From Gymnothorax reevesii (Eukaryota > Chordata > Actinopteri > Anguilliformes > Muraenidae), in the NCBI GenBank assembly GCA_029721435.1, contig CM056586.1, positions 70,457,679-70,521,678 on the forward strand: 64,000 bases of DNA, given 5' to 3'. Below are positions 44,638 to 55,653 of the stretch, piece by piece. Position numbers and translations under genes: made by a program. The notes beneath the pieces are model-generated. The model was not told the DNA's origin. It saw only the letters and a program-made list of their open reading frames with translations, and did no database searches. Position 1 is the first letter of the stretch. Each line of letters opens with the position of its first letter.

Positions 44638-44640
<3 letters not shown>
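44285..44640 (-). repeat. Dispersed repeat S, copy 2
   Basis: The right part CTAGTCCTCACTGTGTAGCA then AGTACAAGAACACAC is the reverse complement of the block at 19541-19572 in copy 1. The left part (ATCCTTGTGAGGACATTATG) carries the same GTGAGGACATT words. Between them lies the CCCTAA-like tract described separately. The arrangement matches a common fish repeat in which a degenerate TAACCC array is flanked by GTGAGGAC blocks. Confidence 0.7.
44388..44496. repeat. Degenerate CCCTAA-like interstitial tract
   Basis: About 110 bp made of TAACCC, TTACCC and TAACCT words (CCTAACCCAAACCCTTACCC, TAACCATAACCTACCCCTAA). It resembles degenerate vertebrate telomeric repeat (CCCTAA), but it lies inside dispersed repeat S, so it is more likely part of that repeat than the scar of a chromosome fusion. 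Confidence 0.7.

Positions 44641-44667
<27 letters not shown>
44641..44667. repeat. (CA)n microsatellite
   Basis: A CA run of about 27 bp directly at the right edge of repeat S copy 2. A TG-containing stretch (GTGTGTGTGTTCTTG) also abuts the same edge of copy 1 on the opposite strand, so the CA/TG run is probably the tail of the repeat. Confidence 0.9.
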
Positions 44668-44671
<4 letters not shown>

Positions 44672-47399
44672 CGTTAGTCTGAACCAAGCAGAGACACCCA
44701 CGGTATTCCATTCCGATATTGCGCTCAGTGAAAATGGACCTTGTGTGGTTTAGCAGGAATTTAATCCTGGCTATAATGTGCTCTCATTAGCCGCACCACA
44801 TTAGCCCACACTGGTGGTTCTAAAGCAGAGAGGCCTCAGGCACCACTGGAATTAATTACACACACAAGTGGGGCTGTTTGCAGTTGTCATCCCAGATTTA
44901 TCACCAGCTACTTAATTCTCCTCTTCTGACCCAATCCCTGCGCCACGTCGCCCGGGGGCATCTGCCGTGGTCCTGCCGGGGGGTGTGAACCGTGGTGCCC
45001 GTACACCCAAAGTTGGGAGCCCCCACCCGCTGCAGGCCTCAATAAATCCAGGCCTGGAGACAAAATGTGCTAATAATGCCCCCAGCAAATTCTGTATGTG
45101 CGCAAGGGCGGGGCCACACCGTCCCCCTTCCTCAGGGGACCTCTTCAGAGCCCGGGCCTGACATCTTTAATTGTATTCGTTAGGTGATCATAATCCCTCA
45201 TACGTCCAGACAGCAGCGTCACTGTCATTTGTGTCGCCCAAATTAGGTCTCTGCAAAAATGCGGCATGACGAAAGCCTGGTGGGTAAACATTCTCTGCCA
45301 CTCACTCCACTGAAGCCGTCTTCTGACCAGGTCATGCACAAGAAAATACACCCAAGGTCACGTGTTTCGGACAACCATGAAAGTACTTACGTATGGTGGC
45401 ACAAACAATAAAACTGAGTCTAAGCACGCAAAAATAGTCACGCATCCTAATAGAATTGGCCAGCGTGCGCACCAGTATGATTTTCGCGATGTGAAGAACT
45501 CATCATAGTTCAAGCATTAAAAAGGTTATCAATTTTCTTAAGTCTGGCGTTTATATGGCTGCTTATATCAAAGGACACTCAGCCTTCCCAAATGCACACT
45601 TACACATAAGCCACCATTATCTTTCTGCTTGTGCAGCACAAATCCTAACACCTTGGTTCAATAACAATGCGAAAGGGACAGCTTTGCCGCGGCGTTATAC
45701 AAGGATCGCGCATTTACTCGGAATATTATCCGCTCTTTCTCCGTCTAACCCCATCAATACATATTTGCGGCGGTTTTAAATGTAGCTTAAGTGCCAAGTA
45801 CAACAGTCTGAGAACCCATGCAATAATATATCTGATTTGACCAAAGCAGGAGTCTGTGGGGATCAACAGTGAGGCATATACTTCAAGAACTAAATGACGA
45901 TTCGCGGCTGATTATGCAAATTCTACGTCAATTTTATTTACTCTTGCCGTGGGTATTACTGACACAGGGACGTAAACGACAAATGCAGGTAAAGCCAAGA
46001 AGCGAAATAACCCAGAAAAAAAGATGGTTTTCGATCGTTGTCGAAGTGACGAGAGTGAAGGAAAAGATAAACAAAACAGCGGGCTGATCTCTGAGGGTCT
46101 GTACTTATCTCTATGATTGTCATGCAAGCCTGGTTGTAAGTAATAATGTGGCCTTTAATGACAGAATGATGAACCTGCCAAACGCCGCCTCCTCCATGGG
46201 CTGCGTGCGCATCCCCGCGCGCCGGCCGCCCACACGCCCATCTGGGACACATTAGCATATCCTCGTCATCCCCTGCCCACTTTAACATAATCCATATTTG
46301 TTGGATAAAGTCCAACAGGAAGCCTCGAGCGCAGCAGTCATGTGATTCGATGACACTCTTCAACCTGCTCAACAAAGAGCACGCTTGGCCAGCTAAGCAA
46401 TTCAGAAATGCAAAATAGCTGCACCCTCTCCTCTACCCAGCAAAAAGGACAAATCCCTCTCGGCGAGACTTCTCTCGACAGTTGCCTTGGTTTTCCTTAG
46501 TAATCATGCTGCGCTATTTTTTTTCCTTCTCTTTTGTAGATGGAGAATGAAAAGACATAATTGTCTATCTGTCATCGCCACACGAGGCGTACAAACGCGA
46601 TCACTGGCACCATGTTTCATAAATCAGGATGCATTTCATTTTTAGGGGGCTAAATTGCGTTTTTAGGCAATTCTCAGCCAGGAATGTTAACATTTTGTCT
46701 TGACCATTTTACCAAATGAGAAATGAATTGCATCCCTGACATTTTCCCTTAATGTAAGTTTGCACTTCAAAATGCTGTGTAAATGAGCGTGTAAAATGTA
46801 TGGCATAAATGCACAATTATATGCACAAAAACCAGTTTCGGTTTCATAACCAGGCATTTCCTCATGGCTACAATGCCAACTCTTAGCAACTAAAAACCGA
46901 TGATTTTGATGGCATCGGCCAGACCGATGCTGTTCCGGGCAGTGGCCTGTTCTTGCTTGCAAAAGATTAGCCCAGCAATTCACAAATTGAAATTGACGCT
47001 ATGATAACCTTTCTGCGGAGCTCCCGGGTTTCAGCTGAACGCTCAGGCTCCTTGTGTTGGCCTGAATTTACCGTTGAGGAGCTGCACTAGACAGTGGCCA
47101 AGAGGTTTATTACAGATGTATTGTGTCATTAAAGAACAGCCTGATGCATTTTCTGCAGATCTCAGTTGACGGACGGTAGGTGACCCAAGTGATCTGATGT
47201 TTTTTGCCAATATTTTTTCCCCAGGATATGTTGGGAATGTATGACCAATTGATATAAATATTCTGCACCACAAAAAAAGCCTTCCTGTCTTAGTTACTGT
47301 GAACTATTGAATTATTGGAAATAAAGCGACCCCCCGCCCCCTTGCAAAAAAAAAAAAAAAAAACTAGCATTTGATAATTATTGTTGAAAGTTTAACTAT
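44668..47399. other. Spacer with candidate conserved blocks
   Basis: No gene or repeat family is recognised apart from short homopolymers (T run at about 46518-46526; A run at 47346-47362). Complex blocks at about 45160-45260 (TTTAATTGTATTCGTTAGGT, GTGATCATAATCCC) and about 46110-46340 (TAATAATGTGGCCTTTAATG, CACATTAGCATATCCTCGTC, CCATATTTGTTGG) look like candidate conserved non-coding elements. The second includes a CpG-rich core (CCCCGCGCGCCGGCCGCC). The 139-codon minus-strand frame at 45956-46375 overlaps this block and has no known domain. Confidence 0.35.
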
Positions 47400-47674
47400 T
47401 AACAGCACCAGTCAAAATTTGACTATCAATTTAAGCTGATCATACTTGTGTGATAATTGGCTTAGGAAATGGCATCAATGGTCTGAAGTACCATGACTCA
47501 CAGAACCATGTGACTGCCCTCACACATAAAAAATGGATGATTATATGCAGGAAAAATCGAGGCAAATGGTGGTTATTTTGATTAATTTCATTTGATTAAT
47601 CTATTTTGGTATAAGTTGTGAAATAAAAAGCGTTCTGTTACTTTTTATAATCTTTGCTTTTGACCGGCGCTGTA
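47400..47674. mobile_element. Short Tc1-derived MITE
   Basis: The left end TAACAGCACCAGTCAAAATT is an imperfect inverted repeat of the right end CTTTGCTTTTGACCGGCGCT followed by GTA (usual family end TACAGCGCCGGTCAAAAG). With TA at both ends and about 275 bp in length, it fits a non-autonomous Tc1-type element. The interior (GAAGTACCATGACTCACAGA) is non-coding. Confidence 0.7.
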
Positions 47675-50600
47675 TATTACAACAGGCACATCCTCTGGAT
47701 GGAGAAGGTCATCACCCTATAAAAGTCTGGGTTTGAACCACATGTGTTTTGGTTTGAACCACAAATCAGTTGATGCCCCTGTTACAGCTTAGAAGATGCT
47801 GGAAGGTTGTGGAAAAAATGTCTGAAATTTTCATCCACTTTATTTATCACATTCAAAACAGAGCATAAATAGAACCCACATGCGGAAAACCAGGAGGTCT
47901 TGAAAGAGAAAATTCTAGAGATGTGAATTGATCTGTGATGTACAGTTTTAAGCAGACTTGAGTGACAGCTGCAGTTCTGTTTGTCTGGCAGCCATTGGAT
48001 CCCAGTGAATAAATTCAGGCGCGGTGACAGTGAGCAGAGTTCAGTTACACCCTGAATACACAGCAAGGCCTCTGATGTGCACAGTTTTTAAATATTACTG
48101 CTCACCCAATTCCCATCAATTTATTTTTTCATACATGTTTTTTCTAGGAAAAACTTTCATCTTCTAAAACATGGAATACAGGAAAAAAATGACATCAGTG
48201 ATCAATTTCATTGATATTTTCTCAAAATTGGACGGAAAAGATTTTTTTTCCCTATTATTAATTCTAAATACATAATATCAGCACTAATGCGCCACATATA
48301 AAATAGCATTACTTTACAAGTGCGATTTGTTGGTTCTCTCTCAAAATGTCCCGCTGAACTTTTGTCCCGTTTGAATATTTTTAAGGGACCGAGACCTGCA
48401 GTCTCTGCTGTGCTGTAAGTATAAGACACCTTTGCGGAACGAATCTGGGAATTGGAGGGAACAATTATGAAATCAGCATGAGAGCCCGTTTAACTATAGA
48501 GCGATGAGTAAGATTATATACCATTGTTATTGCCATGATTTATCCCTTCTCCATAATCTTTACAAGTCTGCTAGTGGTTGGGGGTTTTGTTTATACAAAC
48601 TGCTGACAAAGGCATTTTCCATTGAAACCAGATAATAAAACATGCATTAAGAGACTTCAGAGAGTTCAACAAGTAAGACAATATTTACACTCCCTAACTT
48701 CATGACAAGGTGTAATTATTCTGTTACCTGCCTATAAACTACATGGACAAACCAGCCCATCCAACCGATGCTTATCGGCTCTTCCAGAGACAGGATCAGC
48801 CAGCAGACATTTACATTAAGGCTGTGCCCCTCTTATTTTACTGGAGTTCACTGTAGCATAATATTTACCAAATAAAACGTTTTGGAATGGAAAAAGACTG
48901 CGTAACGAGCTGTGAAAACATGGGAGCTGATTTACAGATGCCTCTATCAGAGTCCAGCAGGCATTGGCTTTAGGACTGTTAAAGAATACTTTACCAAACC
49001 GAAGAGGTTCTCATGCAATGGGAACTTGTAATAATATCCAGTATGAATCTGTTCATCTGTCTGTCTGTAGCTACAGTAATGTCTAGTTTGTTTTACTCAC
49101 CTTTCGACTTCAAATGTCATATTTACTCTGTCAAGTTCATCTCCACTCACCGTTTGCTTGACAACTGAAAAATTTTCACCTTACGACTTACTCTTGAAAT
49201 TAGTAAAAGTTGTCACAATTCATCATGAGATTTTATCAGCAAAAATGTAATAAAAATAAGATTTTTAGTCTAAATATAAAACTTAAATGCTTGTTGAGAT
49301 GAACTTACTGTTTACTTTTCAGATGACAGATTGACTATCTCCATACAAACTGTAATGCAGCTTTTCTATATGACACCTTAGAATGTTACATATTCTTCTC
49401 TTTATGAAAGCTCGATACTGCAAACAGTAATTTAATTCCCCAATTTGCTCCTCCCAAAGAGCCGAATAAATGAAACATGACAAAGCTGTTGCATTAGGTA
49501 CTTTCAGTCTAATCAGCGCTTGCAGGCTGCGACGTCTGCATTCGATATCAGTTGAGCAAATTTCGCCAAAATCACTCCGATGGAATCAGTTTACAAAAAC
49601 TAGTTAAGTCATAAGTTAAACACATTAGCCAGCATCAGTCAAATAGCCCGCCTCTCTGCGATTTCTGGGCTGTTATTGAATGTTCAAATTTCAGTGCAGA
49701 TACCTGCAGCCTCAGTGCAAAATTGCCCAACAGTTTGTTTATTTCAATTCAAATTACAATTACGATTACAATTACAATTAACAATTTCACCTAGATAAAG
49801 TATTAGATGGGGATGAATAAAATATTTTTTATTTCATGGGGCCTTTATAAATTCAGCAGGATGGGGCGAGTGGGAGGGAGGGAGGGGTATCGCAAGCGGA
49901 GAGCGAGCAGCACCTGTCACAGCACATCACATAAGCCTTACGAGATATCATCCCTCTGAAATGAGAACTTTTAGCCCTGAATATCAGACCCTTCTGTCAG
50001 AGAGAGGAGAGATCCAGAGATCATGACACTCAGCCTGCAGCAGTCACACAACCCTGAGCCGGGTGCTACTCAAGCGCTGGACGGCACAAGATCTTGGCAG
50101 CCGGGCCATCGGGGGAAGAAGTTCACTCTCACACCGCCGAATCAGAATGTCTCAGCCATGCTCAAGTACCTCCCGTCTCTCTCCATATTTTCCTCAATAC
50201 CTTCGAGATCATTAAAACTACAGGACTACCTCTAATAAGAATAAAGTTCCTGGAACTGTTTGATGCTGAATTTCAATAAAATTGCCACGTAAATAAAAAG
50301 AAATGTTTTTTTTCTTTTTTACATTCAGGCACAGCGAATTTTGAAGCCTGTCAATTGGCTGGCCCACAAATGGTGCGGACCGCACCGGTCTAGTTACGGA
50401 CGAATTCGAACGTTGGCGAAGGTGCTTTAATTAGTGGCACAAGCTTTCCTCGTACTTCGCCCTAAATGCCATCTTTCGGCAACCTTCAGCCCGATTTAAA
50501 AAAAAAAAACGTAAAGAACTTCCCGCTGCTGCGTCAAACCCGCTTCTTACGTCGTAGAGCAATTACGCCCTGATAGCTATTAAGCAAAGTACCAGACTCC

Positions 50601-52017
50601 GACGCTGGCACAACCTCAACCCCCCTCGCCCCTCAAAAACAACAAACAAAAAAGCCAACGAGGAGAAACAGCGAGACGGTGAAAAGTGGCTAATTTGCGA
50701 GGTGTTTGTGAGAGGTCCACAGGGCGCCCCACGGTTACCGTCCCTCCTCCTGTCAGGGGGGGTGGGGTGAGGTGATTCGGGGGGGGGGGGGGGTGGCGTG
50801 TCTGGCCGCATGTCATGGGCCTGTTTAAAGTGCGCTGCCGGTGAGTAAGCAGCAGGGGTCATCTGAGGCCCGGCATCTGTGGCGCTGTGTAACGCTTGGA
50901 GGACCTCCATCTGACGGCCGCTTCGTAACGACTCCAAACTCACCCCTATAAAGAGAAGAAAGCAGGAGGCTCAGCTCCCTGTGCTAAAGCCTGCTCTGAA
51001 TTAAACAGCCTGGGCCATTAAAATTTCCACCGAGGGTATGTCCTGTCCTTAATACGGTATTAAACACTTCATGTCGACAATTAATGACTTCAAATATTAC
51101 AGACTGTCGAGCGGCTGGAGCTGTATGCATACAGACTCCCAAATATTCCAACATCAAAAATAGTCCTAGTTCTCAAAGTAAATTTACTTGATCAATAACG
51201 ATTGTTTCTGTTACCGTTACTGTATGAAGCATGAATTTCTCTGGTTTCTCTGTTCCGAAGAAAAAACCGGCGTGTGACTTTGGCAGACTGTGCTCGGTGG
51301 GGCAGACAGCAGGGGGAGTTAACAATGCTAATTAGGGGAGGCTGACGCGTTTAAGTGAGCTGTGGCTCCATCACATATGTTTCCTTTGTGGCGGCTGAAG
51401 TGGCTCCTTTTGTTTGTGAATTGATGGCGTTTCAGGCTGTAGTCCCTTTGGGGAGAGGCGCTGACCTGCGGAGGCCTTCGCTGTGATAGGAGGATCCCTC
51501 TGTCTCTCCAAGGCCCGCGGTTCCAGCTGTCCTGCCCCCCAAAAGCTCCCCCAGCCTCTTCTCCCTGAATGAGACCCCCCCCCCCCCATCCCCCGCTCAC
51601 CACCCACCTCCTCTTAGTCCTTATTTGTTTATTTTGAAAATCCACATCGGCCAGTGGAAAATTCGCCAAACACAGTCGATATCCATCCCCTGAGAGAAAA
51701 AAGAAACTGTCCAAATGTCAAAAAGCTGTGAAACTCAACAGGGTGTTTTAAGATAAAGCTTATTTTTTACACAAATATCGCTTTCTTCCAGTTCTTCGAT
51801 AACTTTTCCCACTGTAAAAACATTCCCCATACAGCCCATTGCTGCACTGCAAACAGTGCCTGTCTTAGCAGGTCTTTTAATCAGACTTGCTGTAACCTCC
51901 TTATCTTCTCTCTCAAGCAAAAATATTAAATTATTTGAAGTTCCAATCTATTTGACAAGTGAAATTTTCTTATCTCGATGGCAAAAATAAAAATGAACAA
52001 GTCGACATGGTCTACAA
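47675..52017. other. Spacer with low-complexity patches
   Basis: No gene is recognised. At 49742-49789 an AATTACAATTACGATTACAA tandem repeat of about 6 bp occurs. G or C runs lie at 50756-50795 and 51570-51598. The segment at about 49300-49700 is AT-rich and unique-looking. Frames up to 128 codons on the minus strand (50563-50943, 51328-51714) are open across G/C runs and have no domain resemblance. Confidence 0.35.
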
Positions 52018-52232
52018 CATCCCCCGCCAATCGTGCGCTTCTCATTTTCGAACTCAATCAAGGCCTTTATGGTCTGAAGCTACACACCAAATTTGGTTAC
52101 TGTATCTGTAGTAGTCTCTGAGTAAAGCTGTCCCCTTTATCTCGGACGGACGGACGGACGCACACACGGACGCACGGACGGACGGAGGTCAAACCTATAT
52201 CCCCCTCCCACTTCGTGTTGGTGGGGGATAAT
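52018..52232 (+). mobile_element. MITE family W, fuller copy with GGAC microsatellite
   Basis: The ends are inverted repeats: CATCCCCCGCCAATCGTGCG at the left, and CTTCGTGTTGGTGGGGGATA at the right. The interior contains CATTTTCGAACTCAATCAAG, ACACCAAATTTGGTTACTGT and a GGAC/GCAC tetranucleotide run (52143-52186). A fragment of the same family lies at 33474-33560. I recognise it as a dispersed fish repeat in which the GGAC run is a constant feature. Confidence 0.75.
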
Positions 52233-53046
52233 AAAAATGTTCTACCCACATCAGCAAAAATTTTTTTTTAAGTTTTAAGCCTAAATACAAGAATATAAAG
52301 CTTGTTGAAGGAGTTGTGTCAGGATTGCTGGGCATGATGAAAATTGACATCCCAAGAAAGTGAAACTGTCATAATCTGATTCCATCCTTGCCAATCTGTC
52401 TTTGTTTTGCATTATATATATATATATACATAGTATTTACTCTGTCATAATGCTTTTTATATTGAGGAGCATTCTATGGAAATTTGAGGATTTAAAGTGC
52501 TTTTTCAAGCCCTAGCCAAGGGGTGCGAAGAAAGTAACCTTGTCAGCATTGCCAATAATCATAGAAGAAACATACCTTCTAGATTTTTTTACTTGCAGCT
52601 GAACAAATTTTTTTCATTCAAAGTTGTGAGCATGTGCAGTAATTGTGACATCGCTCCTTTAAGAAAGACTTATTTGTCATTTTTTTGCAGTGCACCTCCA
52701 CCCCGCAGCCAGCAGGAGTAAAACTGGCAGCACCTGTAGAGGATCTGAGGCCCCTTTGGCCCCGGCACCCATTGGCAGCCTGCCCACCCGCTGGCGCAGT
52801 CTTTGGGCCCTTCGGCTTAAACGCTCGTTTTGTGCCTCTCAGCACGGGACTTATTGATATAAATAGAGGCTCACAAAGTGCACACTCTGTTTTCTGCTGA
52901 TTTCACCCGATGTGTGCAGTTCTTACGGGGAGGGATGAAAAATGGGACAAGCCAGGTTAACGACAATTTGAGGAACAATTAGAGAAAGTAATTGTCTCTA
53001 GAGTTGTAGTTTTTCTTTTTCCGAAATGGACGCTAATGCAGCACTT
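52233..53046. other. Spacer, nothing recognised
   Basis: Contains a short TA run at 52414-52427 and T runs. The block 52684-52880 (CAGTGCACCTCCACCCCGCA and following) is GC-richer, with open frames on both strands that have no domain resemblance. Confidence 0.4.
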
Positions 53047-53258
53047 TTAACCCTTACAGTGCTAAATGCAACACTTGTTACTCACTGATGTAAGATATGG
53101 AAATCAAAGCTTACGAAAACCTATCGTGTGGTGACTTATTTAAAAGAGCTTTCCTGTGGGAGCTCTTTTAAACAAGTCGCCACACGATAGGTTTTCAGCA
53201 GCACAAGATAATTAAATTGATATATTTTAAAAATTTATGTCAGCGCTTGAAGGATTAA
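53047..53258 (-). mobile_element. Family P foldback element, copy 5 (reverse orientation)
   Basis: TTAA flanks both ends (53047-53050 and 53255-53258). The left end TTAACCCTTACAGTGCTAAA and the TTGTTACTCACTGATGTAAG block show that the right side of the family is on the left, so the copy is inverted. The central hairpin reads CGAAAACCTATCGTGTGGTG in one arm and GCCACACGATAGGTTTTCAG in the other. Both arms carry G/C at the position that is A/T in copies 1, 3 and 6, so pairing is preserved. About 212 bp. Confidence 0.88.
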
Positions 53259-53472
53259 AAGCTGTAGGAAACAAACAAATCATGTTTCCTCTCAGAAGTA
53301 ATATTTTAGAAGTGCACACAACATAGTGTATTTTATGCCATATACAATTAGAGCATTGAGATTTGACCGATACTTTTCACTAAATCAAGGGAAAAGTGCA
53401 GGTATCATAAAAATTCTATTTTTAGTACATTGCTTCGACTAAAAGCATACGTTCCACATATCATTCACTGAC

Positions 53473-53820
53473 ATTAAAGGTGCACTATGCAAGTTTGTTT
53501 ACTTTCACTTCTGTTGACATTCAAACTCAAACAAAACAGAGGCAGCCCGCCCCTCCCTCCCATAGTTCCCTCCTTCCCATGCATCCATAACTGTCAACTC
53601 TTGTCGGTGATTGGCCGGGACGGTTTGTTATGTTATGGGGCACAGCCTGTGCCCCTTGTGTTTATTTGCAGTTTGTGATGCCTGTGCCATCTCCAGAGCA
53701 CGGGTTTTTTTTACAGTGAATTTAGGGGCAGGCAGCTAGCAGACTGGAGAGATGCCGGCGAATTGAGACAAAAATATAATCACGCAGAAAGTAGACAAAC
53801 TTGCATTGTGCACCTTTAAT
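53473..53820. mobile_element. MITE family T (AAAGGTGCAC ends)
   Basis: The left end ATTAAAGGTGCACTATGCAA followed by GTTTGT is nearly perfectly inverted at the right end (ACAAACTTGC followed by ATTGTGCACCTTTAAT). The element is about 348 bp and its interior is non-coding, with an internal GGTGATTGGCCGGGACGG word. AAAGGTGCACTATG ends are familiar from a widespread fish MITE. The symmetrical ATTAA/TTAAT edges leave the target site (TTAA, TAA or TA) ambiguous. Confidence 0.84.
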
Positions 53821-54198
53821 ATAAATTATTGTTGGTTGGACTACAACTCTCCAGCTATTAAGAATACTGACAAGGATTGACTTTCAGATTTGGCTATCAT
53901 TTAGTTGTCTCGTTAATGGTGGACGAGGATTACCGTAATGTCTGCACAGGGATCGAGTTGAACATTATGCAGAGACTACAACAAAGGAAGCATTTCTTTT
54001 AGCCCTCGTAAAAAGTTACTCAGGCACCAGACAAAATGTAACCCAGCAATGCGCAAGCACTTCTCTTCAAACTTCACCTCATTTAATTTCTGCTCAGATA
54101 ATCATGGGAATTATTTGCTTTGTCTGAAGAAAACACCACAGTGATTCATTACTGTGGACAAGGCAGCAGCTAGCAATGTAGTAATTAAGGGAAAAAAA
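53821..54198. other. Spacer between MITEs, nothing recognised
   Basis: Complex AT-rich DNA of about 380 bp between family T and family P copy 6, with no open frame of note. Confidence 0.45.
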
Positions 54199-54412
54199 TG
54201 TACCCTTAGAGCGCTGAAATACATTTAAAAATATATATAAATGTATTTATCTTGTGCTGTTGAAAACCTATCATGTGGCAACTTGTTTAAAAGAGCTCCC
54301 GGAAAGGGAGCTCTTTTAAACAAGTCACCACATGATAGGTTTTCGACAGCTTTGATTTTGATATCTCACATCATTAAGCAACAATATGTGCATTTAGCGC
54401 TGTAAGGGTAAA
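54199..54412 (+). mobile_element. Family P foldback element, copy 6 (best hairpin)
   Basis: The ends CCCTTAGAGCGCTGAAATAC and GCATTTAGCGCTGTAAGGG are inverted. The TTAA sites are degraded (GTAC at the left, GTAA at the right). The centre is a near-perfect hairpin: 45-nt arms at 54256-54300 and 54306-54350 around the 5-nt loop GGAAA, with 42 of 45 positions exactly complementary. The arms include GTTGAAAACCTATCATGTGG, CAACTTGTTTAAAAGAGCTC and their complements. It makes the clearest reference copy for the family. Confidence 0.9.
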
Positions 54413-54544
54413 CAACAGCAAAATGCTCCCCGTTGACTGAAGGCCATTTAATCCTTTACTTAGCTATTCAAATATGTCCTCAGATATAACAACATATTTT
54501 ACTCATGAGGTATTTCACTCTCAGTTGTGTTTAGCTACTGAGCA

Positions 54545-54700
54545 GCAATGTACACATTTGCAATCCATTCATTGCACAGGACATTTACTGATGCTAATTA
54601 TCCTCACCTAGGACACTGGAGTAATGTCTGAGCAGGGATTCAAACCTGTAACCTCATGGAAAAAGTCCAGGCCCTATACACCTCAGCAATTACTGTCCAG
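54545..54700 (-). mobile_element. tRNA-derived SINE fragment
   Basis: An antisense B box, GGATTCAAACC, lies at 54636-54646 in the context AGCAGGGATTCAAACCTGTA then ACCTCATGG. That corresponds to the sense tRNA-like arrangement of a T arm preceded by an anticodon-region block. A degraded A-box-like sequence would lie near 54684-54700 (CTCAGCAATTACTGTCC on the plus strand). The left part (GACATTTACTGATGCTAATT) resembles SINE body sequence. A folded true tRNA is not supported. Confidence 0.55.
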
Positions 54701-55503
54701 AGCTACCCCAGAACTAAAAACAGTTCGGTCGAATCTATTTCACAAACGGCCATGGTAAAACCTAACATAGCCACCCGAGTCGCACTACATCGTTCTCAAC
54801 CTGGTGACTGAAGGGTTAACTCAGTTTTATTGGTGTGTAAACAAAGCTGTGGAAAAAAAGGTCCATCTCTTTCACTCACCTAAACCTATATGGCGATAGA
54901 TTAATCTTTCCCCATTAAGGTGACAACACAATTTGCTGAGAAGTTCAGTGTAAATAAATATGCCGAGGAAGAGATAATATATCAGACTGCAGGCTGGGTT
55001 TCGCCATTATATCAGGGCATTTGTTTCCATACACATCAGGGGCCATTCCCGAGATGGCTTTTTCTTCATGAGGTGAAAGCACAAACTCCAACGAAGCCTG
55101 TCCAATGAGGAACGTCGGGTGTCTGCCGCCCTGCCAATGTGAACGTCCATTACCGCGGTCATCTCATCCTCAAGGTGGACACATCTTCTCATCTTGCAAT
55201 GATGATTGAAAAGATACAATAAACAGGCATTCAGTTTTTTGACGGTTCTGTAGTTTTGTCACCCTTAAGAATTAAATTAGGAGCTAATGGAAGCCCGTCA
55301 AGCAACCTGTTTCAGTGAAGCTGGGGTGCATTATTCCACGAACCATGTCATTTATAGATGAAGGTTATTTATGGAACTATTTTAAAAAGTGATATTTACA
55401 GAATATATGTTTTTTTTATTATTTGTACATGAACCAGTATTTTGTTAACCACAGATTTTTCATGGCCAGCAGTAGATGATGCAATCCAATGCTGTGCTAC
55501 CAA
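54701..55503. other. Spacer, nothing recognised
   Basis: Mixed-composition non-coding DNA with a T run near 55408-55418. Frames up to 70 codons on the two strands at 54920-55219 overlap each other and have no family match. Confidence 0.45.
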
Positions 55504-55653
55504 TTAAAGCTGCTTTCACACCGGAAGCGAAACAAATTTTTCGCACGACAGATTATGTTCTAAGTCAGTGCAAAGATCGCGTCTTTATATTGACTTTGAA
55601 TGTAATCTGTCGTGCGAAAAATTTGTTTCGCGTCCGGTGTTTGAGCGGCTTAA
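55504..55653. mobile_element. Family Q palindromic MITE, copy 2
   Basis: TTAAAGCTGCTTTCACACCG at the left is inverted at the right as TTCGCGTCCGGTGTTTGAGC followed by GGCTTAA. The inner words TTTTTCGCACGACAGATTA and TGTAATCTGTCGTGCGAAAA are inverted too. The copy is about 150 bp and shares both the ends and the CGCACGAC core with copy 1 at 3642-3806. The TTAA or TAA at each edge may be target sequence. Confidence 0.87.

Noticed and set aside
54636..54646. A possible tRNA gene from the B-box-like sequence
   Set aside because: No acceptor stem or cloverleaf can be drawn. The context fits a decayed SINE.
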